Origin: Candidatus Paraprochloron terpiosi LD05
Lineage (GTDB): Bacteria; Cyanobacteriota; Cyanobacteriia; Cyanobacteriales; Prochloraceae
Length of the DNA: 64,000 nt
Reading direction: 5' to 3'
Assembly: GCA_018141785.1 (NCBI GenBank)
Contig: CP073341.1
Coordinates: 3,565,422 to 3,629,421 of the forward strand
Of this stretch, positions 55,647-64,000 are shown in pieces. Position 1 is the stretch's first letter. Every line of letters starts with the position of its first letter. A model generated the notes under the pieces. That model ran no database searches, was not told the origin of the DNA, and worked only from the letters and a program-made list of their open reading frames with translations. Position numbers and translations under genes: made by a program.

Positions 55647-57062
55647 CTATTTCTTGCTTCCTAACCCAAACTCCCCCACGGAAGTTTCTGTGTAATAATC
55701 CAATCCCAATGCTTGGGTAAACAAGTCAGAATCCCCAGCTCCCAGGGCACAGGGAGCCAAATCCATGGCTGTTGCCACTAAATACATGGTTTGGTAGAAA
55801 ACCCCCACATGCTTCAGGAGCAACCCATAGGCTATGGATTGGTACTTCCAAGCTAACCGTTGAAACCGGGCTGCTAAGATAATCAATACTTGAGGAGGGT
55901 TGGAAGCATTGCCCATAGTTATCCTAGCATGGTTGAGCAATGTGGTAACGGTCGCCGTTGCCCCAGAAAGCCGACAGAGTTGATGTTTTTGGGGGCAATA
56001 ATGATACAAACCGGCACTAATACCCTCACAAAGATGAACAAGAGGATAAAGTTCTAACTCATAAATTCCTCCCCCACTGGGGTAAACCCGCTCCGAGAGT
56101 TCCCCCCGCTCAGTTTGACGGGTCTTTTTGATTCTCCCGGTGCGATAGAGAAATTCTCCTAACTGCTGTTTATTAATAGGTGTTTCCCCATACTCCCGAA
56201 GAGATTTTCTCCTTTCTAACACCTGGGTGAAAGGAACATCTGTGGTAGCCAAATTTGAAATATCCGGTTGCTCTAATTTAATCACCTCTTCCGACATGGG
56301 AGGTTTCACCCCAGGGAGGGGGTCAATTTTGCCCAAAAAGCGGTAGGTTCCCCCATAGGGAGCATCATGTCTTCCCTGTCTACTGCGAGTATGAAATAAC
56401 AAGTCGTGAAATTCCCACTGCATGAGATTCATATTGGTTTCCTCCTGAATCTTTCCCTCTGGTAGAACTTCTGATACCATTTTCGTGGTGAGGAGAAGAC
56501 TGAGAAACTGCTGCACTGTTTCGGGAGCAATTGCAGGTATTTGTTGGACAATTTCTCCCCATGTTTGGGGTTTAGCTAACAAGTTAATTAGAGCAGAACT
56601 TTTCCAACTCAGCAACAGAATTTTAGTCTGAGATAAAGGAGACTCTAGCACCATTTTTCCACCCACTTGATGAGAATAGGCAAAGCGGGATAGACTGTAT
56701 GGTAACTCTGGGGTGATTTCTTGGTAAGAGAATTGAAAATTACCACCCATGGGTATAGCCATAGCCATGGGCTGTTGTGATTCTACCACTGAATGACACA
56801 ACCAACCCAGGTGAGAGAATTTTTGTAGGTAAGTGTAAAATTTGAGGATGGGATATTTTTCTTCCCCTTGCTGCAAGATATCCAGTAACTGAGATAAGGT
56901 AGAATTACCCTCAGCTAGACTACTGATAGCATTTTTCAAATTGGGGTGGATTTTTTTAAAGGTTAATTTCCGCTCCGGGGATTGAATAACCAGCTGATTC
57001 TCTTCAGATGACTCTTGCAAGGAAATCTCTGGTTTGAAGGAAATGAGGAATGGTTGTGACAT
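55647..57062 (-). CDS. SagB-type azoline dehydrogenase
   Basis: 471 residues. The N-terminal about 240 residues look like a leader-recognition region (LTFKKIHPNLKNAISSLAEG). The nitroreductase-fold part starts near WEFHDLLFHTRSRQGRHDAPYGG, with RRKSLREYGETPI (FMN), VYPSGGGIYELELYPLVH, AGLYHYCPQKH and VGEFGLGS at the end. The enzyme uses FMN to oxidise azolines to aromatic thiazoles and oxazoles. As the first gene of the operon and full length, it implies the product should carry azoles rather than azolines. Confidence 0.9.
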   Translation of the reverse strand: MSQPFLISFKPEISLQESSEENQLVIQSPERKLTFKKIHPNLKNAISSLAEGNSTLSQLLDILQQGEEKYPILKFYTYLQKFSHLGWLCHSVVESQQPMAMAIPMGGNFQFSYQEITPELPYSLSRFAYSHQVGGKMVLESPLSQTKILLLSWKSSALINLLAKPQTWGEIVQQIPAIAPETVQQFLSLLLTTKMVSEVLPEGKIQEETNMNLMQWEFHDLLFHTRSRQGRHDAPYGGTYRFLGKIDPLPGVKPPMSEEVIKLEQPDISNLATTDVPFTQVLERRKSLREYGETPINKQQLGEFLYRTGRIKKTRQTERGELSERVYPSGGGIYELELYPLVHLCEGISAGLYHYCPQKHQLCRLSGATATVTTLLNHARITMGNASNPPQVLIILAARFQRLAWKYQSIAYGLLLKHVGVFYQTMYLVATAMDLAPCALGAGDSDLFTQALGLDYYTETSVGEFGLGSKK

Positions 57063-57364
57063 TTTCCCTTTATTTTCTCAATAAAAACCACTCTATCCCA
57101 TCTTTGGCTTTTTGGTAGTTAGGCTTGAGTTGCAGCGCAGGTTCCTATGCAAGCCACTTAAAGCCTTACCTTGTATTTTTTATTATAAACTTTATTAAAA
57201 CATAGTTTAGCTTAAACAAAACTACTACAAGTATGCAAATGAGAGTGAGCTGCTGCTGTTCCATAGCGGTCTCCCACATTTGGTGCCATCCTTGAACATT
57301 TGTAAAGATTTGTTGTATACTCTTAAGAGAAACGCAAAAATTCGCAAAAGAGAGGTTAGAATCC
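57063..57364. promoter_or_regulatory. Divergent promoter region of the TOMM operon and psb34
   Basis: 302 AT-rich bases between divergent genes. Close to psb34, TTGTTGTATACT (about 57310-57321) could form part of a promoter. No operator is recognisable. Confidence 0.35.
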
Positions 57365-57544
57365 ATGCCCTATACCAAAGAAGAAGGCGGTCGTTTAAAT
57401 AATTTTGCAGCAGAGCCGAAAATGTACACAGCAGAAGCACCGACGAAAAACCAGCAGCGCAACTACTTTATTCTGGGTGGAGCTGGTTTGCTACTGGTAG
57501 GCGGTTTAATCTTTGTCGCTGTCTCCATATCAAATATTGGCTAG
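57365..57544 (+). CDS. psb34: Photosystem II assembly protein Psb34
   Basis: 59 residues, missed by length cut-offs. PYTKEEGGRLNNFAAEPKMY is the conserved cytoplasmic arm, TAEAPTKNQQRNYF leads into one membrane helix (LGGAGLLLVGGLIFVAVSI). This matches the HliA/B-like arm proteins called Psb34 (ssl1498 type), which bind CP47 late in photosystem II assembly. GAGAGG precedes the ATG by 9 bases. Confidence 0.9.
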   Translation: MPYTKEEGGRLNNFAAEPKMYTAEAPTKNQQRNYFILGGAGLLLVGGLIFVAVSISNIG

Positions 57545-57849
57545 TGTTGGTAGTGATGCACAGTAATGGTATATCCAGACTCAAACCCTTATCAAAGGAA
57601 GGTTTCAGTAGGCTACCATCATTACAATGCAGCACTACCCAATTGACAACTTTGACTTTTAGGTACATTAAAATCTCGTGCAGATGCTAACTTTTGTTCA
57701 ATAATGTATATTGGCAAAATACAGCAGTAATAAAGTTACCTGTGGACATACCACCTTTCATTTTAGCTTGGCGCGAGACAATATAATAATAATTGTGGGA
57801 TAGTTCGTTACGGAACGCTCTTTTGGTGGGCAATGCCCACCCTACACGT
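57545..57849. other. Gap between psb34 and hisD
   Basis: Holds the palindrome GGTGGGCAATGCCCACCCTAC at 57827-57847 next to the hisD stop. A minus-strand frame at 57468-57668 shows no family features. No gene. Confidence 0.6.
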
Positions 57850-59142
57850 CTACTTTCTTAGGAGTACTGAAAGTTTATGAGCCTTCATATTTTCCACCTG
57901 GGCTAAAACTGCTATTTTGTCTGCATTGTTATTCAAAGTTTCTTTATCATAGCTTACTGTTGCAGCGCTTCTCATAAACTCACCAACAGTCAGCCCGGAG
58001 GAAAACCTGGCTGTTCCTTGGGTGGGTAAAACATGATTAGTTCCCCCATAATAGTCTCCCACTGCCTCAGGAGTATATTGTCCTATAAATAATGCCCCAT
58101 ATTTCCTCAATTTACTTCCTAACTCCTCTGCATTTTCACAAGCTAACTCTACGTGCTCAGGGGCTATTTGTTCGCAGGCTTCCACAGCTTCCACCAGACT
58201 ATCCACCACAAATATATTCCCATATTTCTCCAAAGACTTCTGCACAGAACTTTGCAGCTCAAAGCGCTCCACCAATGCGTTTAAGCAACTTTGTATCTCT
58301 CTTGCTTTGTCTTCTGTAGAAACAAAAGCAATAGCAGCTTCCAACCCAGTCCCATGTTCCGCTTGAGCTAACAGATCTATAGCAATAAATTCAGGGTTTG
58401 CTGATTCATCCGCCAATATCACTACTTCTGAAGGTCCAGCCAGAAAGTCAATACCTACCGTTCCATAGAGGAGTTTTTTAGCTGTGGATACCCAGATATT
58501 TCCTGGTCCCACTATTTTATCCACACGGGGTATAGTTTCCGTGCCATAAGCGAGTGCTGCTACCCCTTGAGCACCGGAAATACCATATATTTCTTTTACC
58601 CCAAAATGGGCAGCTATGGCGACAATTTCCTTGGCTACTTTCCCTGAGCGAGGAGCACTAATCACTACTATGCGGGGAACCCCAGCAACTTTTGCAGGGA
58701 TAAGATTCATATAGAGAGACGACGCTAGGGGCGCAACAGCTGCGGGAACGGAAATTCCTATGGACTCTATGGGAAAATAGCGACGTTCCAGCCTTCCTCC
58801 ATCCTCCATCACCAGGGAATAGTTTTGGGTGAGTTGTTTTTCATGATATTGACGCAGATTCTCACAAGCGCTTTTTACTGCCTCTAAATACTTGAAGTCA
58901 GTGGATTTGAGTGCTGCTTCTATTTCATCAGGAGTCAACTTGGGGGATTTTTGGGAGTAGTCCACTTTATCGAACTTACTCATGTAGCTGAATAGTGCTC
59001 TATCCCCATTCACTCTCACATCTTCGATAATCTCGGATACGATGGCGAGAGTCTTCCCATCCACTTTCACACTCCGCGCTAAAATCTCTTGAAACCTTTC
59101 ATTGTCTTGGGAATATTTGCTTATTTGGATCATGGGTACCAC
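57850..59142 (-). CDS. hisD: Histidinol dehydrogenase
   Basis: 430 residues. It catalyses the last two steps of histidine synthesis, L-histidinol to L-histidine with NAD, using zinc. Seen: GRLERRYFPIESIGISVPAA near 107, GPGNIWVSTAKKLLYG near 218, DFLAGPSEVVILAD, LLAQAEHGTG near 263, IAPEHVELA near 333 and VLPTQGTARFSSGLTVGEFMR. The zinc and catalytic Glu/His residues are present. It is divergent from hisC, with a 265-base gap holding dispersed repeats. Confidence 0.96.
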   Translation of the reverse strand: MVPMIQISKYSQDNERFQEILARSVKVDGKTLAIVSEIIEDVRVNGDRALFSYMSKFDKVDYSQKSPKLTPDEIEAALKSTDFKYLEAVKSACENLRQYHEKQLTQNYSLVMEDGGRLERRYFPIESIGISVPAAVAPLASSLYMNLIPAKVAGVPRIVVISAPRSGKVAKEIVAIAAHFGVKEIYGISGAQGVAALAYGTETIPRVDKIVGPGNIWVSTAKKLLYGTVGIDFLAGPSEVVILADESANPEFIAIDLLAQAEHGTGLEAAIAFVSTEDKAREIQSCLNALVERFELQSSVQKSLEKYGNIFVVDSLVEAVEACEQIAPEHVELACENAEELGSKLRKYGALFIGQYTPEAVGDYYGGTNHVLPTQGTARFSSGLTVGEFMRSAATVSYDKETLNNNADKIAVLAQVENMKAHKLSVLLRK

Positions 59143-59407
59143 CTTGTCGTGTATATTATATTATAGGGAATCCAATTTGTTGCTACTATATCTTATCACT
59201 CAAAGCCAGGTTCCAACAACAGTTTGGAGGTAAAATAGCTACGGCTCTGCGAATAATGATTAAACCGCAGAGACGCAGAGGGCGCAGAGAAAGATAAGAG
59301 AGGAAGTTCGTAGGGTGGGCAATTTGGGCAACGTTTGGTATCCTATAATGAGAATAAATTCCTTATTGCCCACCAGAGGTCAAATGTAAAACATAACAAA
59401 AATAACT
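59143..59407. repeat. Dispersed repeats between hisD and hisC
   Basis: ACCGCAGAGACGCAGAGGGC at about 59263 and GTAGGGTGGGCAATTTGGGC followed by AACGTTTGGTATCC at about 59312. The latter also occurs near 28641 and, inverted, near 45370. No gene. Confidence 0.7.
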
Positions 59408-60457
59408 ATGTTTTTGATTAGAGAATGTGTACTAAATACACCAGGATATGTCCCCGGTGAACAACCTAAATACGGTAACTTAATTAAGCTCAATACCAAT
59501 GAAAATCCTTATCCACCTCCCTTTGAACTCTTACCAGTGCTCCAGGATGAATTATCCAAACTAAACCTGTATCCAGATCCAGTGTGTAGTAAGCTGAGAG
59601 AAACTGCTGCTATCATTTATGGGGTGTCATCGGACATGATTATCACCGGTAATGGTTCTGATGATATCCTTAATATTGCTATACGCACTTTTGTTAACCC
59701 TGGGGAAACCATCGCCTTCTTAGATGTAACTTATTCCCTTTACGAAACTTTAGCCTTGGTTCATGGTGCTTCTATGAGAAAAATTCCCACCAATGGTGAA
59801 TTTGAACTATCTCAACCTATAATTTGTCCAGAAGCAAAGCTGATTTTTTTCGCTTCACCAAATCCTCCCCTAGGTAAACATTTAAATCGGCAATATCTTG
59901 AAGCAACCTGTGCTAAAACTACGGGTATTGTGGTAATCGATGAAGCTTATGTGAATTTCGCTGACTACGACCACCTAGATTTGCTCCAAAAATATGACAA
60001 CCTTATCCTAGTTCGCACCATGTCTAAAGCTTATAGTCTGGCTGGGGCAAGAGTTGGTTTTGGGATCGCCTCGAAATCCGTACTAGAGCAGATGAATAAG
60101 GTTCGAGATTCCTACAATGTGGATCGACTTGCACAAGCTTTGGCAACTGCTGCTTTCCAACACCAGGAGAACTACCAGCAAATCTGGGATAAAATCCGGC
60201 AAACCAGAAAACGCTTAATCACGTCTCTGAGGGATTTGGATTTTTTTGTCTTTGATTCTGAAGCCAACTTTGTCTTAGCTTCTCCAAAATGGATACCAGC
60301 CTCACAACTTTACACCCAGTTACGGGAAAAGGAAGTCTTAGTTCGTTACTTTAACCATCCTCGTATCCTGGATTATGTCAGGATTTCCGTGGGAACAGAT
60401 CCAGAAATCCATCGTCTTCTGGAAACTATTCAATACCTCAAAGCACAGAGGGCATAG
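59408..60457 (+). CDS. hisC: Histidinol-phosphate aminotransferase
   Basis: 349 residues, fold type I PLP enzyme. IKLNTNENPYPPP near 29, GNGSDDILNIAIRTFV near 79, VVIDEAYVNFADY near 175 and the PLP lysine in RTMSKAYSLAGARVGFG near 204 are present. It converts imidazole acetol phosphate to histidinol phosphate with glutamate. The start is the ATG at 59408. A HisN-type phosphatase follows after 3 bases, so both are one operon supplying consecutive steps. Confidence 0.94.
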   Translation: MFLIRECVLNTPGYVPGEQPKYGNLIKLNTNENPYPPPFELLPVLQDELSKLNLYPDPVCSKLRETAAIIYGVSSDMIITGNGSDDILNIAIRTFVNPGETIAFLDVTYSLYETLALVHGASMRKIPTNGEFELSQPIICPEAKLIFFASPNPPLGKHLNRQYLEATCAKTTGIVVIDEAYVNFADYDHLDLLQKYDNLILVRTMSKAYSLAGARVGFGIASKSVLEQMNKVRDSYNVDRLAQALATAAFQHQENYQQIWDKIRQTRKRLITSLRDLDFFVFDSEANFVLASPKWIPASQLYTQLREKEVLVRYFNHPRILDYVRISVGTDPEIHRLLETIQYLKAQRA

Positions 60458-60460
60458 ATA

Positions 60461-61273
60461 ATGAAAAACTTGTCAGCTAGTATCAATTTAGCAGAGAAAT
60501 TAGCTCAAGTATCTGGGGAAATAATTCGCCAATATTTTAGAAAACCTAACCTGCAAACGGAAACGAAACCAGGGGAAATGTCTAATATGGCAACTGTTGT
60601 GGATAAAGACGCAGAAAATGTCATGGTGCAAGTTATTTTAAAAGAAGCACCGGAAGACGGAATCATTCGGGAGGAAGGAGATAACATCCCCTCGAAAAAT
60701 GGTCGTTACTGGGTTCTGGATCCCATGGATGGAACCTCCTCTTTCGTCAAAGGGCTCCCTATATTTGGTACCCTCATTGGTTTAGTGGAGCTGGAAAGCA
60801 ACACGCCTCTTTTAGGGATGGTGAACCAACCAATCCTGCAAGAAAGCTGGCTGGGAGTGCAAGGGAAAACAACCTTATTTAATAATAAACCCATTGCCAA
60901 TTCCTATGGTAAACTATCTAATAGTAAGTTGGAAGAAGCTTGTCTCACTTCCACAACTCCCCTCATGTTTAGAACAGAAGAGGAGAAGGCGATCGCCCAA
61001 AAATGTCAAGAAGTTTGTCAACGGACAGCTTTTGGGGGAGATTGTTATAACTATCTATCTCTTGCTGCTGGTTGGAGTTCCATCCCAATGGTTATCCTAG
61101 AGTCGGATATGCAGTATTATGATTTCTGTGCTCTTATCCCCATTATAAAAGGAACTGGTGCAGTTATCACCGATTGGTATGGGAACAAATTAACCCACAA
61201 ATCCACTCAAGTATTAGCTGCTTCTAATCCCTGGTTATGGGAGCAGATACTTGAAATTATAGCCCATTTGTAG
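60461..61273 (+). CDS. hisN: Inositol-monophosphatase-family histidinol-phosphatase (HisN-like)
   Basis: 270 residues of the Mg-dependent phosphatase fold: VDKDAENVMVQVIL, IIREEGDN (metal Glu), WVLDPMDGTSSFVKGLPIFG near 85 and GGDCYNYLSLAAG near 190. Linkage to hisC makes histidinol-phosphate the most likely substrate, the step between HisC and HisD. This is inferred from context; the fold alone would also suit inositol phosphate. Full length. Confidence 0.88.
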   Translation: MKNLSASINLAEKLAQVSGEIIRQYFRKPNLQTETKPGEMSNMATVVDKDAENVMVQVILKEAPEDGIIREEGDNIPSKNGRYWVLDPMDGTSSFVKGLPIFGTLIGLVELESNTPLLGMVNQPILQESWLGVQGKTTLFNNKPIANSYGKLSNSKLEEACLTSTTPLMFRTEEEKAIAQKCQEVCQRTAFGGDCYNYLSLAAGWSSIPMVILESDMQYYDFCALIPIIKGTGAVITDWYGNKLTHKSTQVLAASNPWLWEQILEIIAHL

Positions 61274-61523
61274 AGGCGCTCGGCGTGGGCCCTGTTTTTT
61301 AGTAGGGTGGGCAATGAGACCATTATTTTACCCCCTCCTTGGTATCTCAATTTTCGTGATTGTATACTCGAAAAGACCTATCTAGCCATACAATGCGAAA
61401 AATTGCTTCATCCTTATAACCAACCATTGGAGCTAACCCATTAAAGCGGTGCGGCTCGTTTCCTGTGAAGGTCGCGGCGTAAGCCAAACATAAGCAGGAG
61501 CCTGGTTACAAGGAGCTTAAACA

Positions 61524-63274
61524 GTGCAAGCCACTAACCTAGCCCCAACTGAATACCTCAGTCTGACAGCCCTGAGACTCCATATGGCAGTTCTGCTGCA
61601 AATAGGAAAGATAGGCCGGAGGGCTGACGATGTCTGGAAAGGTTTACCGTGGAAGCGTTTCCACAATCAAGTCTTTCGATTGCAACGGTGTATCTTTAAA
61701 GCGCAAAAGAATAGTCAAAAAACCAAGGTCAAACGCTTACAACGGCTCCTATTACAAAGCCGTGCAGCCCAGAGCTAGGGCCGTCAAACAAGTAACACAG
61801 CTCAATCAAGGGCGTAAGTCCCCCGGAGTTGATGGTAAAACCGCACTCTCTACCAGAGAGCGTCTAGTGTTATGTCAGAGGCTGCAATAAACTGGTACCA
61901 CTGGAGACACCAGCAACTGAGAAGGGTTAATATCCCCAAGCCTAACGGCAAAATACGGGGTCTAGGCATCCCTACAATAGCTGACCGGGCGTGGCAAGCG
62001 TTGCTCAAGTTAGCAGCGGAGCCAGCCTATGAAGCAACTGCCGGAGAAAGGAGCTACGGCTTCAGACCCGGTCGCTGTACTGCGGACGCACAAAAGCTGA
62101 TTTTCAACAATCTTAGCAGCAATGGCAACGGGAAAGCAAAGAAAGTGCTGGAAACAGACATCAGTAAGTGCTTTGACGAAATTGACCACAGGGTCATGCT
62201 CAGAGGAGTTGTCCTACCCAAAGAAGCCAAAGATGGTCTCAAAGCTGCGATAAAAGCTGGTGTCCGTGGTGAATACCCCTCCAGTATCAAGGGCACGCCC
62301 CAAGGCGGGGTTATCTCGCCACTACTGGCCAATATCGCCCTAGATGGATTTGAGAATCTGGGGCTGAATCAATGGAAAGGGAGTCGTAGAGATGGGACTC
62401 TAATAAGGGGTATACGTTACGCGGATGACGCGGTCTTTATCCTAAAGCCTGGAGCCAATATCCAGCGACTCAGGGAGGATATAGACAAATTCTTAAAGTC
62501 CAGAGGGCTAAAAATCAATGAAGCCAAGACTAAGGTGAGTAAAGCTACGGATGGATTCGATTTCCTAGGATGGCACTTTAGGGTGAATTCCCGTGGAGTC
62601 TTTAAATCCACACCGAGTTCCGAGAACTATGCAGACATAAAGGCCAAGGTTAAAGCTACTTGGAAAAGCGGTGCAACCACGGAAGCTCGTCTGAAAAGGA
62701 TTGAGTCACAAGTCCGAGGCGGTCGGAATTTACAAGTACTGCGATATGTCGAAACATGCTCTATGGTCACTGAACCATTGGCTGTGGCGCAAACTCAGGG
62801 CAGACAAGCGCAGACAGAACCAAAAGGAAGCCAAAAAGGCTCGTCGTCTAGCTATAAAAGGAAAGGCGACGATTAAAGGAGCAGCTAAACGCCAGCTCAC
62901 TAGTGAGCAGGTAAAGAAAGCATTCCCGTCAATTCCTTGGGAAGTGAATAGTCACGTAATGGTCAAAGGTAACGCCTCACCCTTCGATGGGAACTTACCC
63001 CCGGCATTGATTAATGGCGGGGGTAGGTCGGAATTCTAAGCTATATAGCGGACCAACCGCTGAAGCAATTAAGCAACAGAAGGGTAAATGTCAGCATTGC
63101 AACAGATTGTTCACGGAGGTGGATGGAGCCGTGGAGTTGCACCACATAGATGGCAACCATAACAACTGGAAACGTAAGAATTTAGTTGCTCTCCATAGGG
63201 AATGTCACCAAGCACAAGCGGTACACCGCAAACGCATTAAAGACGGACTCGCAAAGCGCGCCGTAAAGGCATAG
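61524..63274 (+). pseudogene. Intron D reverse transcriptase/maturase-HNH, multiply frameshifted
   Basis: GTG start at 61524. Shifts occur near 61778, 61890 and 62730, and a palindrome at 62998-63023 breaks it again. The pieces still show TPQGGVISPLLANIALDG, IRGIRYADDAVFIL, and HNH (QHCNRLF, VELHHIDGNHNNW, LHRECHQ). It is somewhat more diverged than copies A-C (for example IQGRKSPG region and LKPGANIQRL). Confidence 0.88.
62998..63023. repeat. CCCCCGGCAT/ATGGCGGGGG palindrome in IEP D
   Basis: Same codon site and centre (TGATTA) as in IEP A at 11227-11252. Confidence 0.88.
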
Positions 63275-63286
63275 AAACACCTGAGC

Positions 63287-63312
63287 CCCCGGCATTGATT
63301 AATGGCGGGGGG
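63287..63312. repeat. CCCCCGGCAT/ATGGCGGGGG palindrome in domain V of intron D
   Basis: Sits directly after the catalytic GAG of domain V. The intact partners read GAGCCGGATGAGG (C) or GAGCTGTATGAGG (A). Confidence 0.88.
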
Positions 63313-63522
63313 AAACTCGCACGTCCGGGACGCCAAAGGCGGCACCTTCGGTGTCGTAGGAGAGGGGCGAGGTGGCAACACCTCCCTCGACTCTAATGAA
63401 TGCGATGAGAGGTACATCTTCAGTGATGTGCTTGGGAATAGCAACCCGGAAGCGATTTAGGTCAATTATTTCGTGCGAAACGAAGCTGTTTCCAAGATAA
63501 TTGACTGAGTTTATATAAAGTA

Positions 63523-64000
63523 GCGCGACCTGAACTGGTCGCTTAGTATGGGACACCGAGTCCCCTAGGGAGTTTCACCCCTAGCCCTCGCGTAAAAAGA
63601 CTCTATGAGTCTGGCCACAGCCGAGTAGGTAACGAAACAGCTGGAATGCAGGTCACGAAAGTAGCCGAAACTCTAGGGATTAAAGAGTTAGGAGCAAGAG
63701 GGAAATAGTTGGAAGGTTGAACGAAAAGTGAAGTAAAAGGGCTGTGAACCCAGCCCCTCCGCTTAAACCCCGTCATATAAAGAACGGCGAAATTATCCCT
63801 GTATAACGCCGTAGCCAAAAAGGCAAGTAGACAGAACTCAGTGCTTGCTTTTCACTGGGTCGTGGAATCGAAGTTCTACCGGGGGACAGGAACCAGCCTA
63901 ACCAACTAAAAGAAAACTAAGCGAAACAACAGGATAAACCCCCGCCATCGCGGATGCCGGGGGTCTAAGAGGCGGTCGATTCCTCTTAGTAGGCCGAAGG
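63523..64000 (+). mobile_element. 5' part of another group II intron-like RNA (different family)
   Basis: Starts at a GCGCGACCTGAACTGGTCGC hairpin, then CACCGAGTCCCCTAGGGAG, GGTAACGAAACAGCTGGAATG and AAAGTAGCCGAAACTC. This resembles the 5' end and domain I of cyanobacterial group II introns of the GTGCGACC type. It runs off the window, so no domain V or IEP can be checked. A CCCCCGCCAT palindrome lies at 63939-63963. Confidence 0.55.
63939..63963. repeat. CCCCCGCCAT/ATGCCGGGGG palindrome near the right edge
   Basis: Perfect arms, centre CGCGG, inside the second intron family, which shows the element is not tied to one intron lineage. Confidence 0.85.

Larger units (their letters stand above)
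61449..63397 (+). mobile_element. Group II intron D (truncated, domain V disrupted)
   Basis: It begins GTGCGGCTCGTTTCC at 61449 and ends CTCGACTCTAAT at 63397. Only about 60 bases of the 5' RNA remain before the IEP; copy A has 733 there, so most of domains I-III is deleted. Domain V (from 63284) is split by a CCCCCGGCAT palindrome and a second GGCGG/ACCTTCGG stem. The RNA cannot self-splice. It is a dead copy. Confidence 0.88.
61347..63522 (-). pseudogene. Unidentified gene interrupted antisense by intron D (and the next element)
   Basis: Segment 63522-63398 reads INSVNYLGNSFVSHEIIDLN, then RFRVAIPKHITEDVPLIAF. Segment 61448-61347 continues exactly in frame with RFNGLAPMVGYKDEAIFRIV, then WLDRSFRVYNHEN and TGA. 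The join at ATTC/CGC fixes intron D's ends. The intron lies on the opposite strand, so it cannot be spliced from this gene's mRNA. The 5' part is beyond the second element. I do not recognise the family. Confidence 0.6.

Overview
The window is cyanobacterial chromosome. Marker genes are psb28, psb34, a Ycf37-like TPR protein, a single-RRM RbpA, a TGS-less ThrRS, an HCF173-like SDR/CIA30 protein, a XisI-type factor and DUF2605/DUF2973 neighbours. Many GCGATCGC (HIP1-type) octamers, short tandem heptamers (STRR) and dispersed palindromes point the same way. A large, repeat-rich, probably filamentous species is likely; the species cannot be named from the window.

Layout: 1-5.2 kb holds housekeeping genes (guaA end, rbpA, thrS, DUF2605, DUF2973). 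5.3-13.6 kb is accessory: a P-loop ATPase, a protein of near-identical 42-residue TPRs, group II intron A and a NotI-family restriction-modification pair. 13.7-20 kb holds xisI, the SDR/CIA30 gene, sufE, a cupin, two tandem sigma70-driven small RNAs, a HAD phosphatase and remnants. 20.07-25.26 kb is one pentapeptide-repeat gene split by a 4.74-kb nest: group II intron B contains a second group II intron, which contains a TnpB insertion element. 25.4-30.4 kb has an Hpt protein, psb28, moaB and moeA. 30.5-33.9 kb is intron C, again carrying the second intron but at another site. 34-41.6 kb has a convergent pair of dynamin-like GTPases (one broken) around an IS1-family element and an alpha/beta hydrolase. 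42-50.4 kb has rpmI-rplT, a solute-binding protein, a toxin-antitoxin pair, a SelD fusion and pnp. 50.4-57.1 kb is a thiazole/oxazole-modified peptide (TOMM) locus with an Nif11-type precursor. 57.4-61.3 kb has psb34, hisD, hisC and a HisN-type phosphatase. 61.4 kb to the end has intron D and the start of another intron-like element, both antisense inside an unidentified gene.

Two themes stand out. First, layered mobile DNA: five group II intron bodies of one outer family or its nested partner, a separate family at the right edge, and small palindromic elements that have entered the introns, breaking every intron reverse transcriptase and even domain V of intron D. The exon junctions of B and D can be fixed to the base because host reading frames rejoin exactly. 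Second, widespread gene decay: an in-frame TAG in the TOMM cyclodehydratase, an in-frame TAA in a coiled-coil gene, a frameshifted dynamin, and remnants of WD40, DUF4160, Rpn-like, NTF2-like and toroid-fold genes.

The TOMM locus is the main biosynthetic system. Its precursor ends in a Cys/Ser-only-rich core next to a fused cyclodehydratase, a SagB-type dehydrogenase and a flavoprotein. Whether it still works depends on how the premature TAG is handled.
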